64,000 nucleotides of DNA from Prauserella rugosa (lineage in GTDB: Bacteria > Actinomycetota > Actinomycetes > Mycobacteriales > Pseudonocardiaceae), in contig NZ_JOIJ01000002.1 of assembly GCF_000719975.1 (NCBI RefSeq), positions 434,001 through 498,000 on the forward strand, in the 5' to 3' direction. The notes under the pieces are model-generated. The model had not been told where the DNA came from, made no database searches, and was given only the letters and a program-made list of their open reading frames with translations. How positions within the stretch are numbered: the stretch's first letter is position 1; each line of letters starts with the position of its first letter. Made by a program: the position numbers and the translations under genes. Below are positions 55,036 to 64,000 of this stretch, piece by piece.

Positions 55036-57000
55036 GTGCCACGCGACAACCCCGACAACCCCGACGACCACGTGTCCGACGACACCGGACCGGTCCTCCC
55101 GGAACCGATCCCGCCGCGCGCTCCCCGCCGCGGCGAGCGCGCAGACCCGCGGCGCTCCCCGGCCCAGGGGGAATCCCTGCCGCCCCGGCGGTCCCGGGAC
55201 GGCGGCGTCGCCGGCGTCGAGGGCGGCGCCGCGGGGACCGGTGGGCAGAGGCCCCCGCGGCGACCTCAGCGGGAGCGCCGGCACCGTCCCGCCGATCCCG
55301 CCCCGCGCGGCACACCGGAGCAGGACGACAGTGCGCCCGGAGACAGCGCCCCATCCGGCGCAGGGCGATCCAACAGCGGACGATCGGACAGCGGACGATC
55401 GGACAGCGGGCGATCCAACAGCGGACGATCGGACAGCGGGCGATCGGACAGCGGGCGATCGAACAGCGCCCGGCCGGATGCACCGCGCACCGACGGGCCG
55501 CGGGCAGCCCCGCGGGCGCGCCGCGCACCCCGTGGTCCCAGGCGCACCGACGGAGCCACGGCCGGAGCCACGGCCGGAGCCACGGCGGGGGCCACGCAGC
55601 ACAGCGCGTCCGCGGCCGGCGATGCACCCACCCGCGTCCCGGCGCCGGACCCCGCGCGCGGCCAGAGTCACGACCACGGCCACGGACATGGCGATGGGCA
55701 CGGGCATGGGCACGGGCACGGACCCGCCGAACCCGCGTCGGCCAGGGTGCGCAGACTGCTCGCGGTCCTGCTCGCACCGTTCGCGCTGGCCGCGCTGACC
55801 TCGGTGATCCTGCTGTACCCGTGGGGCGAACCGGATCCCACGGGCCACGCGGTCGGCGAGCCGGTCAACGGCGAGGTCGTCTCCTCCGAGCTCGGCCCCT
55901 GCCTGTCTCCGGGACAGGTACAGGTCGGCGACACCGGCGACGCCGACGCGGAGAACGGCCCGCGATGCCAGACCGTCCGGGTCACCCTCACCGACGGCCC
56001 CGCCGAGGGCATGGCCATCACGAAGAACCTGCCCGCAGGCCAGGGCAACCCGACGTTCGCCGCGGGCGACGACGTCGTGCTCGCCTACAGCGGTGCCGAC
56101 CCCAGGGACGCCGACGCGTACCAGGTGCAGGACTTCCAGCGCGGCCTGCCGCTGACCCTGCTGGCCGTGGTCTTCGCCGCCGCTGTCGTGATTCTCGGCC
56201 GGTGGCGCGGCGCCGCGGCGCTCGGCGCACTCGTCGTCACCGGTCTGATCATCGGGCTGTTCGTCCTGCCCGCCATCCTGCACGGCGCGAACCCCCTGGC
56301 CGTCGGTATCGCCGGATCCGGGCTGATCATGTTCGTGGCCCTGTACACCACCCACGGCTTCTCGGCCCGCACATCGGCGGCCGTGCTCGGCACCATGGTC
56401 AGCCTGTCGCTGATCGGCGTGCTGGCGACGATCTTCTCCGCGGGCGCCCAGCTGACCGGACTCGACGAGAACACCTCGACGCTCATCGGTTCCCTCGGCC
56501 AGGAGATCGACACGCGGGGCCTGCTGCTGGCCGGGATCGTCATCGGCGCGCTCGGTGTCCTCGACGACGTCACCGTCACCCAGGCGAGCGCGGTGTGGGA
56601 ACTGCACCGCGCCAACCCCCGGCTGTCGTGGCGGGAGCTGTACGGCGCGGCACTGCGCATCGGCCGCGCGCACGTGGGATCGGCGGTCAACACCCTGGTC
56701 ATGGCCTACGCCGGCGCCGCACTCCCCGCGCTGCTCCTGGCGTCGCTGTCCGATGTGGGACTCGGCTCGATCCTGACGTCGCAGGAGATGGCCGCCGAGA
56801 TCGTCCGCACCCTGGCGGGCAGTATCGGCATCATCGCCGCGGTCCCCGTCACGAGCGTGCTCGCCGCGTTGATCGTGGTGCGCGAGGAGAACCACGTCGA
56901 CACCCACCTCGACCACCGCATCGAACCCGGCATCGAACCCGGCGCCGAACCCGGCGCCGAATCCAGCGCGCCGCGGCGACGGCCGCATGAGCACCAGTGA
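55036..57000 (+). CDS. YibE/F-family membrane protein with repeat-rich N-terminus
   Basis: 654 residues from the chosen GTG (start uncertain; GTG at 55030 is equally possible). Residues 1-about 240 are disordered and basic: seven RSD/NSG pentapeptides (about 111-145), four GATA-type units, and a His-rich SHDHGHGHGDGHGHG stretch near 211-225 that could bind metal. The YibE/F domain follows, with eight or so membrane helices and motifs LGALVVTGLIIGLFVLPAI, GVLDDVTVTQASAVWEL and a C-terminal GAEPGAE tail. Family function unknown. Divergent from the radical SAM gene. Confidence 0.85.
   Translation: MPRDNPDNPDDHVSDDTGPVLPEPIPPRAPRRGERADPRRSPAQGESLPPRRSRDGGVAGVEGGAAGTGGQRPPRRPQRERRHRPADPAPRGTPEQDDSAPGDSAPSGAGRSNSGRSDSGRSDSGRSNSGRSDSGRSDSGRSNSARPDAPRTDGPRAAPRARRAPRGPRRTDGATAGATAGATAGATQHSASAAGDAPTRVPAPDPARGQSHDHGHGHGDGHGHGHGHGPAEPASARVRRLLAVLLAPFALAALTSVILLYPWGEPDPTGHAVGEPVNGEVVSSELGPCLSPGQVQVGDTGDADAENGPRCQTVRVTLTDGPAEGMAITKNLPAGQGNPTFAAGDDVVLAYSGADPRDADAYQVQDFQRGLPLTLLAVVFAAAVVILGRWRGAAALGALVVTGLIIGLFVLPAILHGANPLAVGIAGSGLIMFVALYTTHGFSARTSAAVLGTMVSLSLIGVLATIFSAGAQLTGLDENTSTLIGSLGQEIDTRGLLLAGIVIGALGVLDDVTVTQASAVWELHRANPRLSWRELYGAALRIGRAHVGSAVNTLVMAYAGAALPALLLASLSDVGLGSILTSQEMAAEIVRTLAGSIGIIAAVPVTSVLAALIVVREENHVDTHLDHRIEPGIEPGAEPGAESSAPRRRPHEHQ
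55366..55470. repeat. Seven 15-bp tandem repeats in the YibE/F gene
   Basis: CGATCCAACAGCGGA and CGATCGGACAGCGGG type units at 55366, 55381, 55396, 55411, 55426, 55441 and 55456 encode RSNSG/RSDSG. Identical copies at the DNA level suggest recent slippage. Confidence 0.85.
55552..55599. repeat. Four 12-bp tandem repeats in the YibE/F gene
   Basis: GGAGCCACGGCC repeats at 55552, 55564, 55576 and (diverged) 55588, encoding GATA-type units. Confidence 0.8.
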
Positions 57001-57213
57001 CCACATGCGTCACCTGCGCCCTGACAGTCCCTCCGGTCCCACGAGTCACGCCTGAGCACACCAGCACCACAACGCCGGGGCGGTCGATCTCGCCGCCGGG
57101 CCGTGGGATAGGAACGGCAGCACACAACACGGCGGAATCCGCAGCGCGCCGGCCGGGTCCGGAGGCCGCGCGCTGGGGAACGCCGCGGTCCCCGCCCGTC
57201 CCCGGAGCCGCCC

Positions 57214-57549
57214 ATGCCCGGCCCAGTGCCGTTGCCCGACCTTCCCGCGCTGGTGCGCACGCCGTTGATCACCGTGTACCGAACGGTGCGCGGAACGATC
57301 CGGGGCGGCCGCGCCGTCGCCACGGCCGTGACCGCGCTGCCCGGCCTGGCGAGCGCGCTGACCGGCCTGCGTGACGCAGCGGCACATCTCGAGCAGCTCG
57401 CCACGTTCACCGCGGGTGAGCTGCCCGAGGCCGTCTACCAGCTGGAGACCATCGGCGAACAGCTCGACGCGGTTCGCGAACAACTCACCGCGATCGAGCT
57501 CCAGCTGGCCGCCCTGCGCCCGGTCACCTCGACACCCGACCAGGACTGA
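57214..57549 (+). CDS. Hypothetical coiled-coil protein
   Basis: 111 residues, not recognised. A basic Pro-rich start (PLPDLPALVRTPLITVYRTV) is followed by an Ala/Leu-rich helical region (VTALPGLASALTGLRDAAAHL) and a heptad-like segment YQLETIGEQLDAVREQLTAI. It might attach to a membrane peripherally. ATG at 57214, without a strong ribosome site. Same strand as the YibE/F gene, 213 bases downstream, in which no gene is seen. Confidence 0.5.
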   Translation: MPGPVPLPDLPALVRTPLITVYRTVRGTIRGGRAVATAVTALPGLASALTGLRDAAAHLEQLATFTAGELPEAVYQLETIGEQLDAVREQLTAIELQLAALRPVTSTPDQD

Positions 57550-57601
57550 ACGGCACACTCCCCCACGGCGGTGTCCTCCCACAGGGGACGGGCGCCGCGG
57601 C

Positions 57602-58381
57602 TCAGTCCAGGGAAGCCACGAACCGGCTGACGGCCTCCATCGTGAACCGCTGGGCCAGTTTGCCCTGGGGTGCGGCCGAGGCGATGCGGTACAGCGGCCG
57701 GTCGGCCGCGCCGTCCCCGCGCGCCTCCGAACGCAGCTGCGCAACGAGCAGCTCCGAGAACACCAGGCCGTTGGCCTCGACGTTGTCGGCCAGCGCGTCG
57801 GCGAGCCGGCGCAACGCCAGGATGCCGAGTTCCCGCCCGCCCGTGCCCGCGTAGACGGCGAGGTCGATCTTCACGGCCTTGTTCGCACTGTTGGTGACGA
57901 GCAGGCTGACCGTGCGCGTGCCGCGCACGTCACTGAGCAGCAGGTCGATCCGCGGAGCGGTCTCCAGGTCGACGCGGCGCCTGCCCCAGCTGCGCATCAC
58001 CACGGTGCGCCCTTCGAGCCACACCTGCCTGCGCGCGTTGGACACGATCACGAAGCCCAGCAGCAGCGCGATCACCCCGGCGACGACGAGCCCCGGCCCC
58101 ATGCCGCCGATCAGCCCCGCGATCCCGCCGAACGCGGCGGCGAACAGCACCACGCCCACCAGGCCGGCCGCCACCCGCTTGCGGCGCAGGGCAGCGTCCT
58201 GGCCGTAGAGCATGATCCGGTCCGGCTCGGCGGCCCTGCGCGCGGCTCCGGGGTCCGGGGAGCCCGCCTCCCCGGCACCCTCAGCACCGCCGGCGCCCTC
58301 GGGACCGCCTGCCGCGTTCGCGGGGTCCGGCGTGTCGGGCGTGCGGGACGGGTCGGGGTCGCCGTGCTCGGGGTCGGTCAT
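57602..58381 (-). CDS. Two-helix membrane protein with PH-like cytosolic domain
   Basis: 259 residues. An acidic Ala/Gly/Pro-rich N-terminus (1-55), two adjacent membrane helices (about 68-110), then a beta-rich domain (VWLEGRTVVMRSWGRRRVDL; RTVSLLVTNSANKAVKIDLA) resembling a bacterial PH fold. Function unknown. ATG overlaps the metallo-hydrolase stop (ATGA), so it is co-translated with it. Confidence 0.65.
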   Translation of the reverse strand: MTDPEHGDPDPSRTPDTPDPANAAGGPEGAGGAEGAGEAGSPDPGAARRAAEPDRIMLYGQDAALRRKRVAAGLVGVVLFAAAFGGIAGLIGGMGPGLVVAGVIALLLGFVIVSNARRQVWLEGRTVVMRSWGRRRVDLETAPRIDLLLSDVRGTRTVSLLVTNSANKAVKIDLAVYAGTGGRELGILALRRLADALADNVEANGLVFSELLVAQLRSEARGDGAADRPLYRIASAAPQGKLAQRFTMEAVSRFVASLD

Positions 58382-59067
58382 CGTGGTTCCTTCTCGCGGT
58401 TCGTGTTCCCCAGAAACGGATTGGAGGCCCGTTCGCGTTCCATCGTCGTGCTCGGCCCGTGTCCCGGCAGCAGAACGGTGTCGCCAGCCAGCGTGTCGGC
58501 CAGCAGGTCCAGCGAACGCCGCAGCGCCTGCCCGTCACCTCCCGGCAGATCGGTGCGCCCTGCGGTGCCGGGCAGCAGGGTGTCGCCGGTGAGCGCGATC
58601 CGCCCGCCCTCGCCGGTGGTGAGGTGGAAGACGACCGAGCCGGGCGTGTGCCCCGGGGTGTGCAGCACGTCGATCCGCAACCCGGCCGTCTCGACCGGAT
58701 CCGCACCGAGTTCCTCGACGCGGTCCGGTTCGGTCCAGGTGCCCGCCAGCAGCGCGGACTCCGCACCCGGCAGCTGCTCGGTGTCGACACCGGCCCGCGG
58801 ATCGGTCAGCAGAGGACGGTCCTCCGGCCGGATCCACACCGGTACGCCGTGGACGCGGGCGAGACCGGCCGCGGCGTGTACGTGGTCGGGGTGGCCGTGG
58901 GTGGCGAGGATGGCGGTGGGTGTCAGCGCGTGCTCGCCCAACGCCCGGTCGAGTGGTTCCGCGGCGCCCTCACCGGGGTCGACGATCACGCACCCGGCAC
59001 CGCGCCCTGGGGCGAGCACGTAACAGTTGGCCTGGAACGTCCCGGTCGGAAAGCCTGCGACCAGCAC
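58378..59067 (-). CDS. Metallo-beta-lactamase-fold hydrolase (glyoxalase II-like)
   Basis: 229 residues. Zinc ligands in THGHPDHVHAA, HTPGHTPGSV, TGDTLLPGTAGRTD and a final LPGHGPSTT. Corresponds in position to the glyoxalase II-like gene beside relA and ppiase in mycobacteria. GTG at 59067 chosen for GGAGG seven bases upstream; the longer frame to 59097 has none. Divergent from the cyclophilin gene. Confidence 0.9.
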   Translation of the reverse strand: MLVAGFPTGTFQANCYVLAPGRGAGCVIVDPGEGAAEPLDRALGEHALTPTAILATHGHPDHVHAAAGLARVHGVPVWIRPEDRPLLTDPRAGVDTEQLPGAESALLAGTWTEPDRVEELGADPVETAGLRIDVLHTPGHTPGSVVFHLTTGEGGRIALTGDTLLPGTAGRTDLPGGDGQALRRSLDLLADTLAGDTVLLPGHGPSTTMERERASNPFLGNTNREKEPR

Positions 59068-59181
59068 GTTCTCACCTCCACGTCCGAGATGGATCACAGC
59101 CTAGCGGCCCCTCTACGGCGTTCTCACAGACCGTGCCCATAGACTGCCGCCAGCCAACACGTGGGTGAACGAGGAGGCCAG

Positions 59182-59952
59182 GTGGGGACGAACCAGCAGC
59201 GCCGTGAGGCCGCGAAGCGCAAGCTGGAGCGGCAACTCGCTCGCAGGGCCGAACGCGCCAAGCGCCGCAAGATCATCGGCATCGGCGTGGCGGCGGGTGT
59301 GGTGATCATCGCCGCGGGCCTCGTGGTGGTCCTCACCGGCCAGGACGACGACTCCGAGGGTGCCGCGACCGCCCAGGGCGGCCGTGACTCGTGCCAGTAT
59401 CAGAAGGGCGGCGAGGCGGCCAAGGACGTCGATCCGCCGAAGGACACCGACCCGCCCGCCCAGGGCACGGTCGACGCGCACATCGACTCGTCGGCGGGGC
59501 CCATCGACCTCACGCTGGACCGCAAGCAGGCGCCGTGCACGGTGAACAGCTTCGTCAGCCTGGCCGAGCAGGGCTACTTCAACGACACGACGTGCCACCG
59601 CATCAGCACCGAGGGCCTGAAGATGCTGCAGTGCGGCGACCCGACCGGCACCGGTTCCGGCGGCCCCGGCTACACGTTCGCCGACGAGGTCGACCAGAAC
59701 ACCACGTACCCGCGGGGCACGGTCGCGATGGCCAACTCGGGGCCGAACACCAACGGCAGTCAGTTCTTCCTCGTGTTCGGCGATGCGCAGCTGCCGCCGC
59801 AGTACACGGCGTTCGGCACCATCAGCGAGAAGGGCCTGCAGACGATCGACGACATCGCGAAGGCGGGTCACGACGGTTCGCTCGACCCCTCCCCCGGCGG
59901 CGGCAAGCCGAACAAGGAGGTCCGCTTCCGCGAGGTGTCGGTCTCCGCGTGA
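59182..59952 (+). CDS. Membrane-anchored cyclophilin-type peptidyl-prolyl isomerase
   Basis: 256 residues. A basic N-terminus (TNQQRREAAKRKLERQL), one membrane helix (about 30-52), a linker, then a cyclophilin domain: NSFVSLAEQGYFNDTTCHRI, GPGYTFADE and GTVAMANSGPNTNGSQFFLV. The domain faces outward and would assist folding of exported proteins. Two extracellular cysteines (DSCQYQ; APCTVN) may form a disulfide. GTG at 59182 with GAGGAGG just upstream is preferred over the GTG at 59161. Matches the mycobacterial ppiase-relA neighbourhood. Confidence 0.92.
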   Translation: MGTNQQRREAAKRKLERQLARRAERAKRRKIIGIGVAAGVVIIAAGLVVVLTGQDDDSEGAATAQGGRDSCQYQKGGEAAKDVDPPKDTDPPAQGTVDAHIDSSAGPIDLTLDRKQAPCTVNSFVSLAEQGYFNDTTCHRISTEGLKMLQCGDPTGTGSGGPGYTFADEVDQNTTYPRGTVAMANSGPNTNGSQFFLVFGDAQLPPQYTAFGTISEKGLQTIDDIAKAGHDGSLDPSPGGGKPNKEVRFREVSVSA

Positions 59953-59959
59953 GCGCGGC

Positions 59960-60733
59960 TCAGCGGTGGGTGAACCGCGGCGCCCTGCGCTCGAGGAACG
60001 CGGCCACGCCCTCGGCGTAGTCCGCGCCGCGGGCCGCCTCGTCCCGCAGCGACTCCGCCTGTACGGCCGCGTCCTCCGTGCCTGCGGTGATCGCCGCGAT
60101 GATGCGGTTCATGCCCCGCACGGACGTCTGCGACCGGGAGCACAGGGTCGCCGCGAACTCGGCGGTCTGCGCCTCCACGTCGTCGAACACGTCGGTGACG
60201 AGCCCGATCTCCCTGGCACGGCCCGCGTCGACGAGCGCGCCCGACAGCAGCAGATAGCGGGCCTGTGCCGGGCCGACGAGGTCGATCAGCAGCCGCGTGG
60301 ACTCGTAGTGGTAGACGATGCCGAGTTTCGCCGGCGTGATGCCGAACCGGGCATCGGGTGCGGAGAACCGGAAGTCGCACGCCACCGACAGCTGACAGCC
60401 GCCGCCGATGCAGTTGCCCCGGATCAGGGCGATGCTCGGTTTGGCCATCGTCGCGAGCGCGTCGACGGCCGCGTCGACCGCCTTGTCGTACGTGGCGACA
60501 CCCTCCGGGGTCGCGCGCAGGTCGCGGAACTCGCCGATGTCGGCGCCCGCCGAGAAGTGCTCCCCCTCACCGGTCAGCACCAGCACCTTGACGGCCGGGT
60601 CGGCCTCGAGCTCGGCAACGATGCCCGGGATGGCCGACCACATCTCGTAGGTGATGGCGTTCATCTTCGCCGGCCTGGAGAAGGTCAGGCGGGCGACGTC
60701 CCCGTCGGTCGTCAGCGCGAAACCCTGCGTCAT
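59960..60733 (-). CDS. Enoyl-CoA hydratase/isomerase family protein
   Basis: 257 residues. Crotonase fold with oxyanion-hole segments EHFSAGADIGEF and IRGNCIGGGCQLSVACD. The second catalytic Glu position is GITPAKLGIVYHYEST, where the canonical Glu pair of hydratases is not obvious, so the reaction may differ from crotonase. ATG at 60733, 30 bases after the relA stop. Inserted between the cyclophilin and relA genes relative to mycobacteria. Confidence 0.85.
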   Translation of the reverse strand: MTQGFALTTDGDVARLTFSRPAKMNAITYEMWSAIPGIVAELEADPAVKVLVLTGEGEHFSAGADIGEFRDLRATPEGVATYDKAVDAAVDALATMAKPSIALIRGNCIGGGCQLSVACDFRFSAPDARFGITPAKLGIVYHYESTRLLIDLVGPAQARYLLLSGALVDAGRAREIGLVTDVFDDVEAQTAEFAATLCSRSQTSVRGMNRIIAAITAGTEDAAVQAESLRDEAARGADYAEGVAAFLERRAPRFTHR

Positions 60734-60763
60734 GGACGGGAAGCCTAGAAGCCCGCGGCCTGC

Positions 60764-63442
60764 TCAGGCGGCCGACGTGACCCGGTACACGTCGTAGACG
60801 CCCTCGACGTTGCGGACCACCTTCAGCACGTGGCCGAGATGCTTCGGATCGCCCATCTCGAAGGTGAACTTGCTGACCGCGACGCGGTCGTTCGACGTGG
60901 TGACCGACGCCGACAGGATGTTGACCTTCTCGTCGGCCAGCACCTTCGTGACGTCGGACAGCAGCCGGTGGCGGTCGAGCGCCTCCACCTGGATCGCCAC
61001 CAGGAACACCGACGACTCCGACGGCGCCCATTCGACGTCGACGAGCCGTTCCGGCTGGGCGCGCAGGTCGTCGGCGTTCGTGCAGTCGGTGCGGTGCACG
61101 CTCACCCCGCCGCCCCTGGTGACGAAGCCGAGGATCTCGTCGCCCGGCACCGGGGTGCAGCAGCGGGCGAGCTTGGTCCAGATGTCGGTCTGGTCCTTCA
61201 CCACGACGCCCACGTCGCCCGAACCGCGGCGGCGGGTGACGGTCGACGGGGTGGCGCGTTCGGCCAGCTCCTCCTCGGCCTCCTCGACACCGCCGATGAG
61301 CGCCATGAGCCGCTGGACGACGTGCTGGGCGCTGGTGTGTTTCTCGCCCACCGCCGCGTAGAGCGCGCTGATGTCGTTGTAGCGCAGTTCCTTCGCGAGC
61401 GCGCCCATGGAGTCGGCGGACACCAGGCGCTGGATCGGGAGGCCGACCTTGCGGACCTCCTTGGTGATGGCCTCCTTGCCCGCCTCGACCGCCTCGTCCC
61501 GGCGTTCCTTGGCGAACCACTGGCGGATCTTCGCTCGCGCCTTCGGCGATCCGGCGAACTGCAACCAGTCCCGGCTCGGGCCCGCACCCTCCGCCTTGGA
61601 GGTGAAGATCTCGACGACCTCGCCGTTCTCGAGCTTGCGCTCCAGGGCCACGAGCCGTCCGTTGACGCGGGCACCGATGCACCGGTGGCCGACCTCGGTG
61701 TGCACCGCGTAGGCGAAGTCCACGGGCGTCGAGCCGACGGGCAGGGTGATGACGTCGCCCTTCGGCGTGAACACGAAGATCTCGCGCGTGGCGAGGTCGT
61801 AGCGGAGCGATTCGAGGAACTCGCCCGGGTCGGCCGCCTCTCGCTGCCAGTCGAGCAGTTGGCGCATCCACGCCATCTCGTCGACTTCCACAGCACCGCC
61901 GGCGCTCGCCCGATGCGTTCCCTTGGTCTCCTTGTACCGCCAGTGCGCCGCGATGCCGTACTCGGCGGTGCGGTGCATCTCGTGGGTGCGGATCTGCACC
62001 TCGAGCGGTTTGCCGTCCGGGCCGATCACCGTGGTGTGCAGCGACTGGTACACGCCGAACCGCGGCTGGGCGATGTAGTCCTTGAAGCGGCCGGGCATCG
62101 GCTGCCACAGCGCGTGCACCACACCCATCGCGGCGTAGCAGTCCCGCACGTCGTCGACCATGATCCGCACGCCCACGAGGTCGTGGATGTCGTCGAGCTC
62201 GCGGCCGCGCACGATCATCTTCTGGTGGATCGAGTAGTAGTGCTTCGGCCTGCCCTCGACCTTCGCCGACACCCGGGAGTCGGCGAGATGCTTGTTCAGC
62301 TCGCTGATCACCCCGCGCAGGTAGGTGTCGCGGGACGGTGCGCGGTCGGCGACGAGGCGCACGATCTCGTCGTACTTCTTCGGCTGCAGGATGGCGAACG
62401 CCAGGTCCTCCAGCTCCCATTTGACCGTCGACATGCCGAGCCGGTGCGCCAGCGGCGCGAGCACCTCGAGGGTCTCCTTGGCCTTGCGGGCCTGCTTCTC
62501 CGGCGGCAGGAACCGCATGGTGCGCATGTTGTGCAACCGGTCGGCGAGCTTGATCACCAGCACCCGCGGGTCGCGCGCCATGGCGATGACCATCTTGCGG
62601 ATCGTCTCGGCCTCGGCGGCGGTGCCGAGCTTGACCTTGTCGAGCTTGGTGACGCCGTCGACGAGTTGGGCGACCTTGTCGCCGAAGTCGTTGCCGAGTT
62701 GCTCGAGCGAGTAACCGGTGTCCTCGACCGTGTCGTGCAGCAGGGCCGCGACGAGGGTGGTCGTGTCCATGCCGAGTTCGGCGAGGATCGTCGCGACGGC
62801 CAGCGGGTGCGTGATGTACGGGTCCCCGGACTTGCGCCGCTGCTGCCGGTGCAGGTGTTCGGCGACGTCGTAGGCGCGCTGCAGCAGGGCCAGGTCGGCG
62901 CTGGGGTGCAGTTCGCGGTGGATCGCGGCGAGCGGTTCGAGCACCTGCTTCACCGGCGCCGCACGCTGTGCGGTGATGCGCCGGGCCAGGCGAGCGCGCA
63001 CGCGGCGGGTCGGCGACGGCGCGCGGGTCGCGGGGTGCGCACCCACCGGGTCGCCGACGGCGGGCGCGGCGCTGCGCGACGGCCCGCCGTTCCCGGTCGA
63101 GCTGTTCCCTGTGGAGCCGTTCCCCGTCGAGCCGTTCCCCGTCGAGCCACTGCCGGTCGAAGCACCGCTCGACCCAGCACCGCTCGAGTCAGTGCCGGTC
63201 GAACCGCTGCCGGTAAAACCACCGCCGGTCGAGCCGTGACCCGCGGAGCCGTTCGCCCCGCCGCCTGCGGTGCCCGATGCGCTCGTGCGCGATGCGCCGG
63301 TGCCGCTGCTGTTCGCGGGCGTACCGGTCTGCCCTGCGGGGGTGGTGCCGGTGGCACCCGAGCCGGCGGAGCCGCCGTGTTCGCGCGCGGGACCGTCGGC
63401 GTCGTTCGTCCGGGCTGCCACGGAATCGAGCTCTCGGCTCAC
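60764..63442 (-). CDS. relA: Bifunctional (p)ppGpp synthetase/hydrolase Rel
   Basis: 892 residues. Residues 1-145 are an unusual Ser/Gly/Thr/Asn-rich tract with STGNG repeats. Hydrolase HD domain: H212, H236-D237 ([10 protein letters not shown]), D301 (LADRLHNMR). Synthetase domain with [10 protein letters not shown] (452-461); the RxKD form is that of bifunctional Rel rather than EXDD RelA. TGS ([14 protein letters not shown]), zinc-finger region ([12 protein letters not shown]) and ACT follow. Controls the stringent response. GTG at 63442 with GGAGG five bases upstream. Confidence 0.95.
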   Translation of the reverse strand: MSRELDSVAARTNDADGPAREHGGSAGSGATGTTPAGQTGTPANSSGTGASRTSASGTAGGGANGSAGHGSTGGGFTGSGSTGTDSSGAGSSGASTGSGSTGNGSTGNGSTGNSSTGNGGPSRSAAPAVGDPVGAHPATRAPSPTRRVRARLARRITAQRAAPVKQVLEPLAAIHRELHPSADLALLQRAYDVAEHLHRQQRRKSGDPYITHPLAVATILAELGMDTTTLVAALLHDTVEDTGYSLEQLGNDFGDKVAQLVDGVTKLDKVKLGTAAEAETIRKMVIAMARDPRVLVIKLADRLHNMRTMRFLPPEKQARKAKETLEVLAPLAHRLGMSTVKWELEDLAFAILQPKKYDEIVRLVADRAPSRDTYLRGVISELNKHLADSRVSAKVEGRPKHYYSIHQKMIVRGRELDDIHDLVGVRIMVDDVRDCYAAMGVVHALWQPMPGRFKDYIAQPRFGVYQSLHTTVIGPDGKPLEVQIRTHEMHRTAEYGIAAHWRYKETKGTHRASAGGAVEVDEMAWMRQLLDWQREAADPGEFLESLRYDLATREIFVFTPKGDVITLPVGSTPVDFAYAVHTEVGHRCIGARVNGRLVALERKLENGEVVEIFTSKAEGAGPSRDWLQFAGSPKARAKIRQWFAKERRDEAVEAGKEAITKEVRKVGLPIQRLVSADSMGALAKELRYNDISALYAAVGEKHTSAQHVVQRLMALIGGVEEAEEELAERATPSTVTRRRGSGDVGVVVKDQTDIWTKLARCCTPVPGDEILGFVTRGGGVSVHRTDCTNADDLRAQPERLVDVEWAPSESSVFLVAIQVEALDRHRLLSDVTKVLADEKVNILSASVTTSNDRVAVSKFTFEMGDPKHLGHVLKVVRNVEGVYDVYRVTSAA

Positions 63443-63550
63443 CCGTACCTCCAGCTCATCGCGCGCGGGTGCGTATGGGTCCAGGGTAGACCCCGCGCGA
63501 GAGCTGCCGGCGGCCCGGCGTTCACGATCGGTTGGGCGACCGGTTACGCC

Positions 63551-63578
63551 CCGGCCGCCGGCCTGCGGAAACGGCCGG
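63551..63578 (-). terminator. Hairpin between apt and relA
   Basis: CCGGCCG (63551-63557) and CGGCCGG (63572-63578), 14-base loop, 16 bases past the apt stop. The 151-base gap otherwise shows no gene. Confidence 0.4.
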
Positions 63579-63593
63579 TCCCGCGTGGCGCGG

Positions 63594-64000
63594 TCACACC
63601 GTGCGCAGCACGTGCAGCGGCAGGTCGCCGAGCTTGTCCCGGCCGCCCAGCGCCGCCAGTTCCAGCACCACGGCCACGGAGCGGACGTCGGCGCCGGCCT
63701 CGGTCAGCAGCTCCCGGGTCGCGGCGACGGTGCCGCCGGTGGCGAGCACGTCGTCGACGATGGCGACCCGCTGGCCCGTCCGCACCGCGTCGGCGGGCAG
63801 TTCGAGCGTGGCGGTGCCGTACTCGAGCTGGTAGTCGACGCGACCGGCGACCGACGGCAGCTTGCCCGCCTTGCGCACGAGCGTGACGCCGATGCCCTTC
63901 GCGTAGGCGACGGCGGCGGCGAGTACGAAGCCGCGCGCCTCGACCGCTGCGAGCTGGTCGACCTCGCCGACGGCGTCGGCGAGTGCGTCGATCACCACGG
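63594..64000 (-). CDS. apt: Adenine phosphoribosyltransferase, N-terminus cut by window edge
   Basis: About 135 C-terminal residues visible; the start lies beyond base 64000. The PRPP-binding motif [13 protein letters not shown] and the [15 protein letters not shown] segment identify a type I PRTase. The RKAGKLPS loop is characteristic of Apt. It salvages adenine to AMP. Position next to relA is conserved in Actinobacteria. Confidence 0.93.
   Translation of the reverse strand, partial: VVIDALADAVGEVDQLAAVEARGFVLAAAVAYAKGIGVTLVRKAGKLPSVAGRVDYQLEYGTATLELPADAVRTGQRVAIVDDVLATGGTVAATRELLTEAGADVRSVAVVLELAALGGRDKLGDLPLHVLRTV

Noticed and set aside
60830..63886. Very long open frame (about 1000 codons) opposite relA
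   Set aside because: Antisense shadow produced by high GC at third codon positions; the composition is Arg/Val/Leu/His/Asp noise with no family motif, while relA on the other strand is complete.
1..64000. tRNA genes, insertion sequences, prophage or a biosynthetic gene cluster
   Set aside because: No transposase, integrase, phage structural or PKS/NRPS motif, and no tRNA cloverleaf, was recognised by eye; a tRNA scan could still find something missed.

Overview
The window is about 70 percent GC and reads as the chromosome of an actinobacterium, most likely of the Pseudonocardiaceae (Saccharomonospora/Amycolatopsis-like). GTG starts are frequent, 4-base start/stop overlaps are common, and the gene order follows, from memory, two blocks of the Mycobacterium tuberculosis chromosome. 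Block one is dnaG, dgt, glyS, smtB-zur, uppS, recO, era, corC, ybeY, phoH, rsmE, dnaJ2, hrcA. Block two is aroE, mltG, ruvX, alaS, rarA, aspS, splB-like radical SAM, glyoxalase, ppiase, relA, apt. Placement to genus is inference.

Bases 1-8579 hold the 3'-truncated dnaG, a divergent ECF41-type sigma factor, an inserted pair (a GT-C-like membrane protein coupled to a bacterial serpin), dgt, a YdcF-like protein and glyS. Bases 8580-11750 are a metal-homeostasis module: an ArsR/SmtB sensor with an intact alpha5 zinc site, Zur, and a convergent permease/TIGR03943 pair. An 18-bp perfect palindrome sits just upstream of smtB. Bases 11745-25272 are a long leftward housekeeping run: uppS, recO, three RDD membrane proteins with a DUF2752 protein, era, a deaminase-like protein without zinc ligands, a CBS/CorC protein, ybeY, phoH, HIT, rsmE, dnaJ and hrcA.

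Bases 25373-35669 form a catabolic island that looks like reductive pyrimidine degradation. A PucR regulator lies divergent from a class III aminotransferase and an acylating malonate/methylmalonate semialdehyde dehydrogenase. On the other side come an NCS1 nucleobase permease, a beta-ureidopropionase-like amidohydrolase, a dihydropyrimidinase and an LLM-family flavin/F420 oxidoreductase. Every step after uracil reduction has a candidate. The classical dihydropyrimidine dehydrogenase is absent and the LLM protein occupies its place. A strong palindrome (CTGTACGG-N14-CCGTACAG) lies between pucR and the aminotransferase gene. A 15-bp-stem hairpin ends the rightward operon.

Bases 35843-53661 contain a D-2-hydroxyacid dehydrogenase, a secreted endonuclease/phosphatase-family protein, the aroE-mltG-ruvX-alaS chain with two small membrane-associated proteins, a Tat-exported phospholipase C, rarA, an SGNH hydrolase, a kinase-like protein and aspS. 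From 53848 to the end there is a radical SAM gene with a LexA-like box at its start, a YibE/F membrane protein with several internal repeat tracts, a metallo-beta-lactamase hydrolase, a membrane-anchored cyclophilin, an enoyl-CoA hydratase, the bifunctional (p)ppGpp enzyme gene and a truncated apt.

No tRNA, rRNA, CRISPR array, insertion sequence or prophage was recognised. All coordinates, start choices and motifs were read by eye; no similarity search was run.
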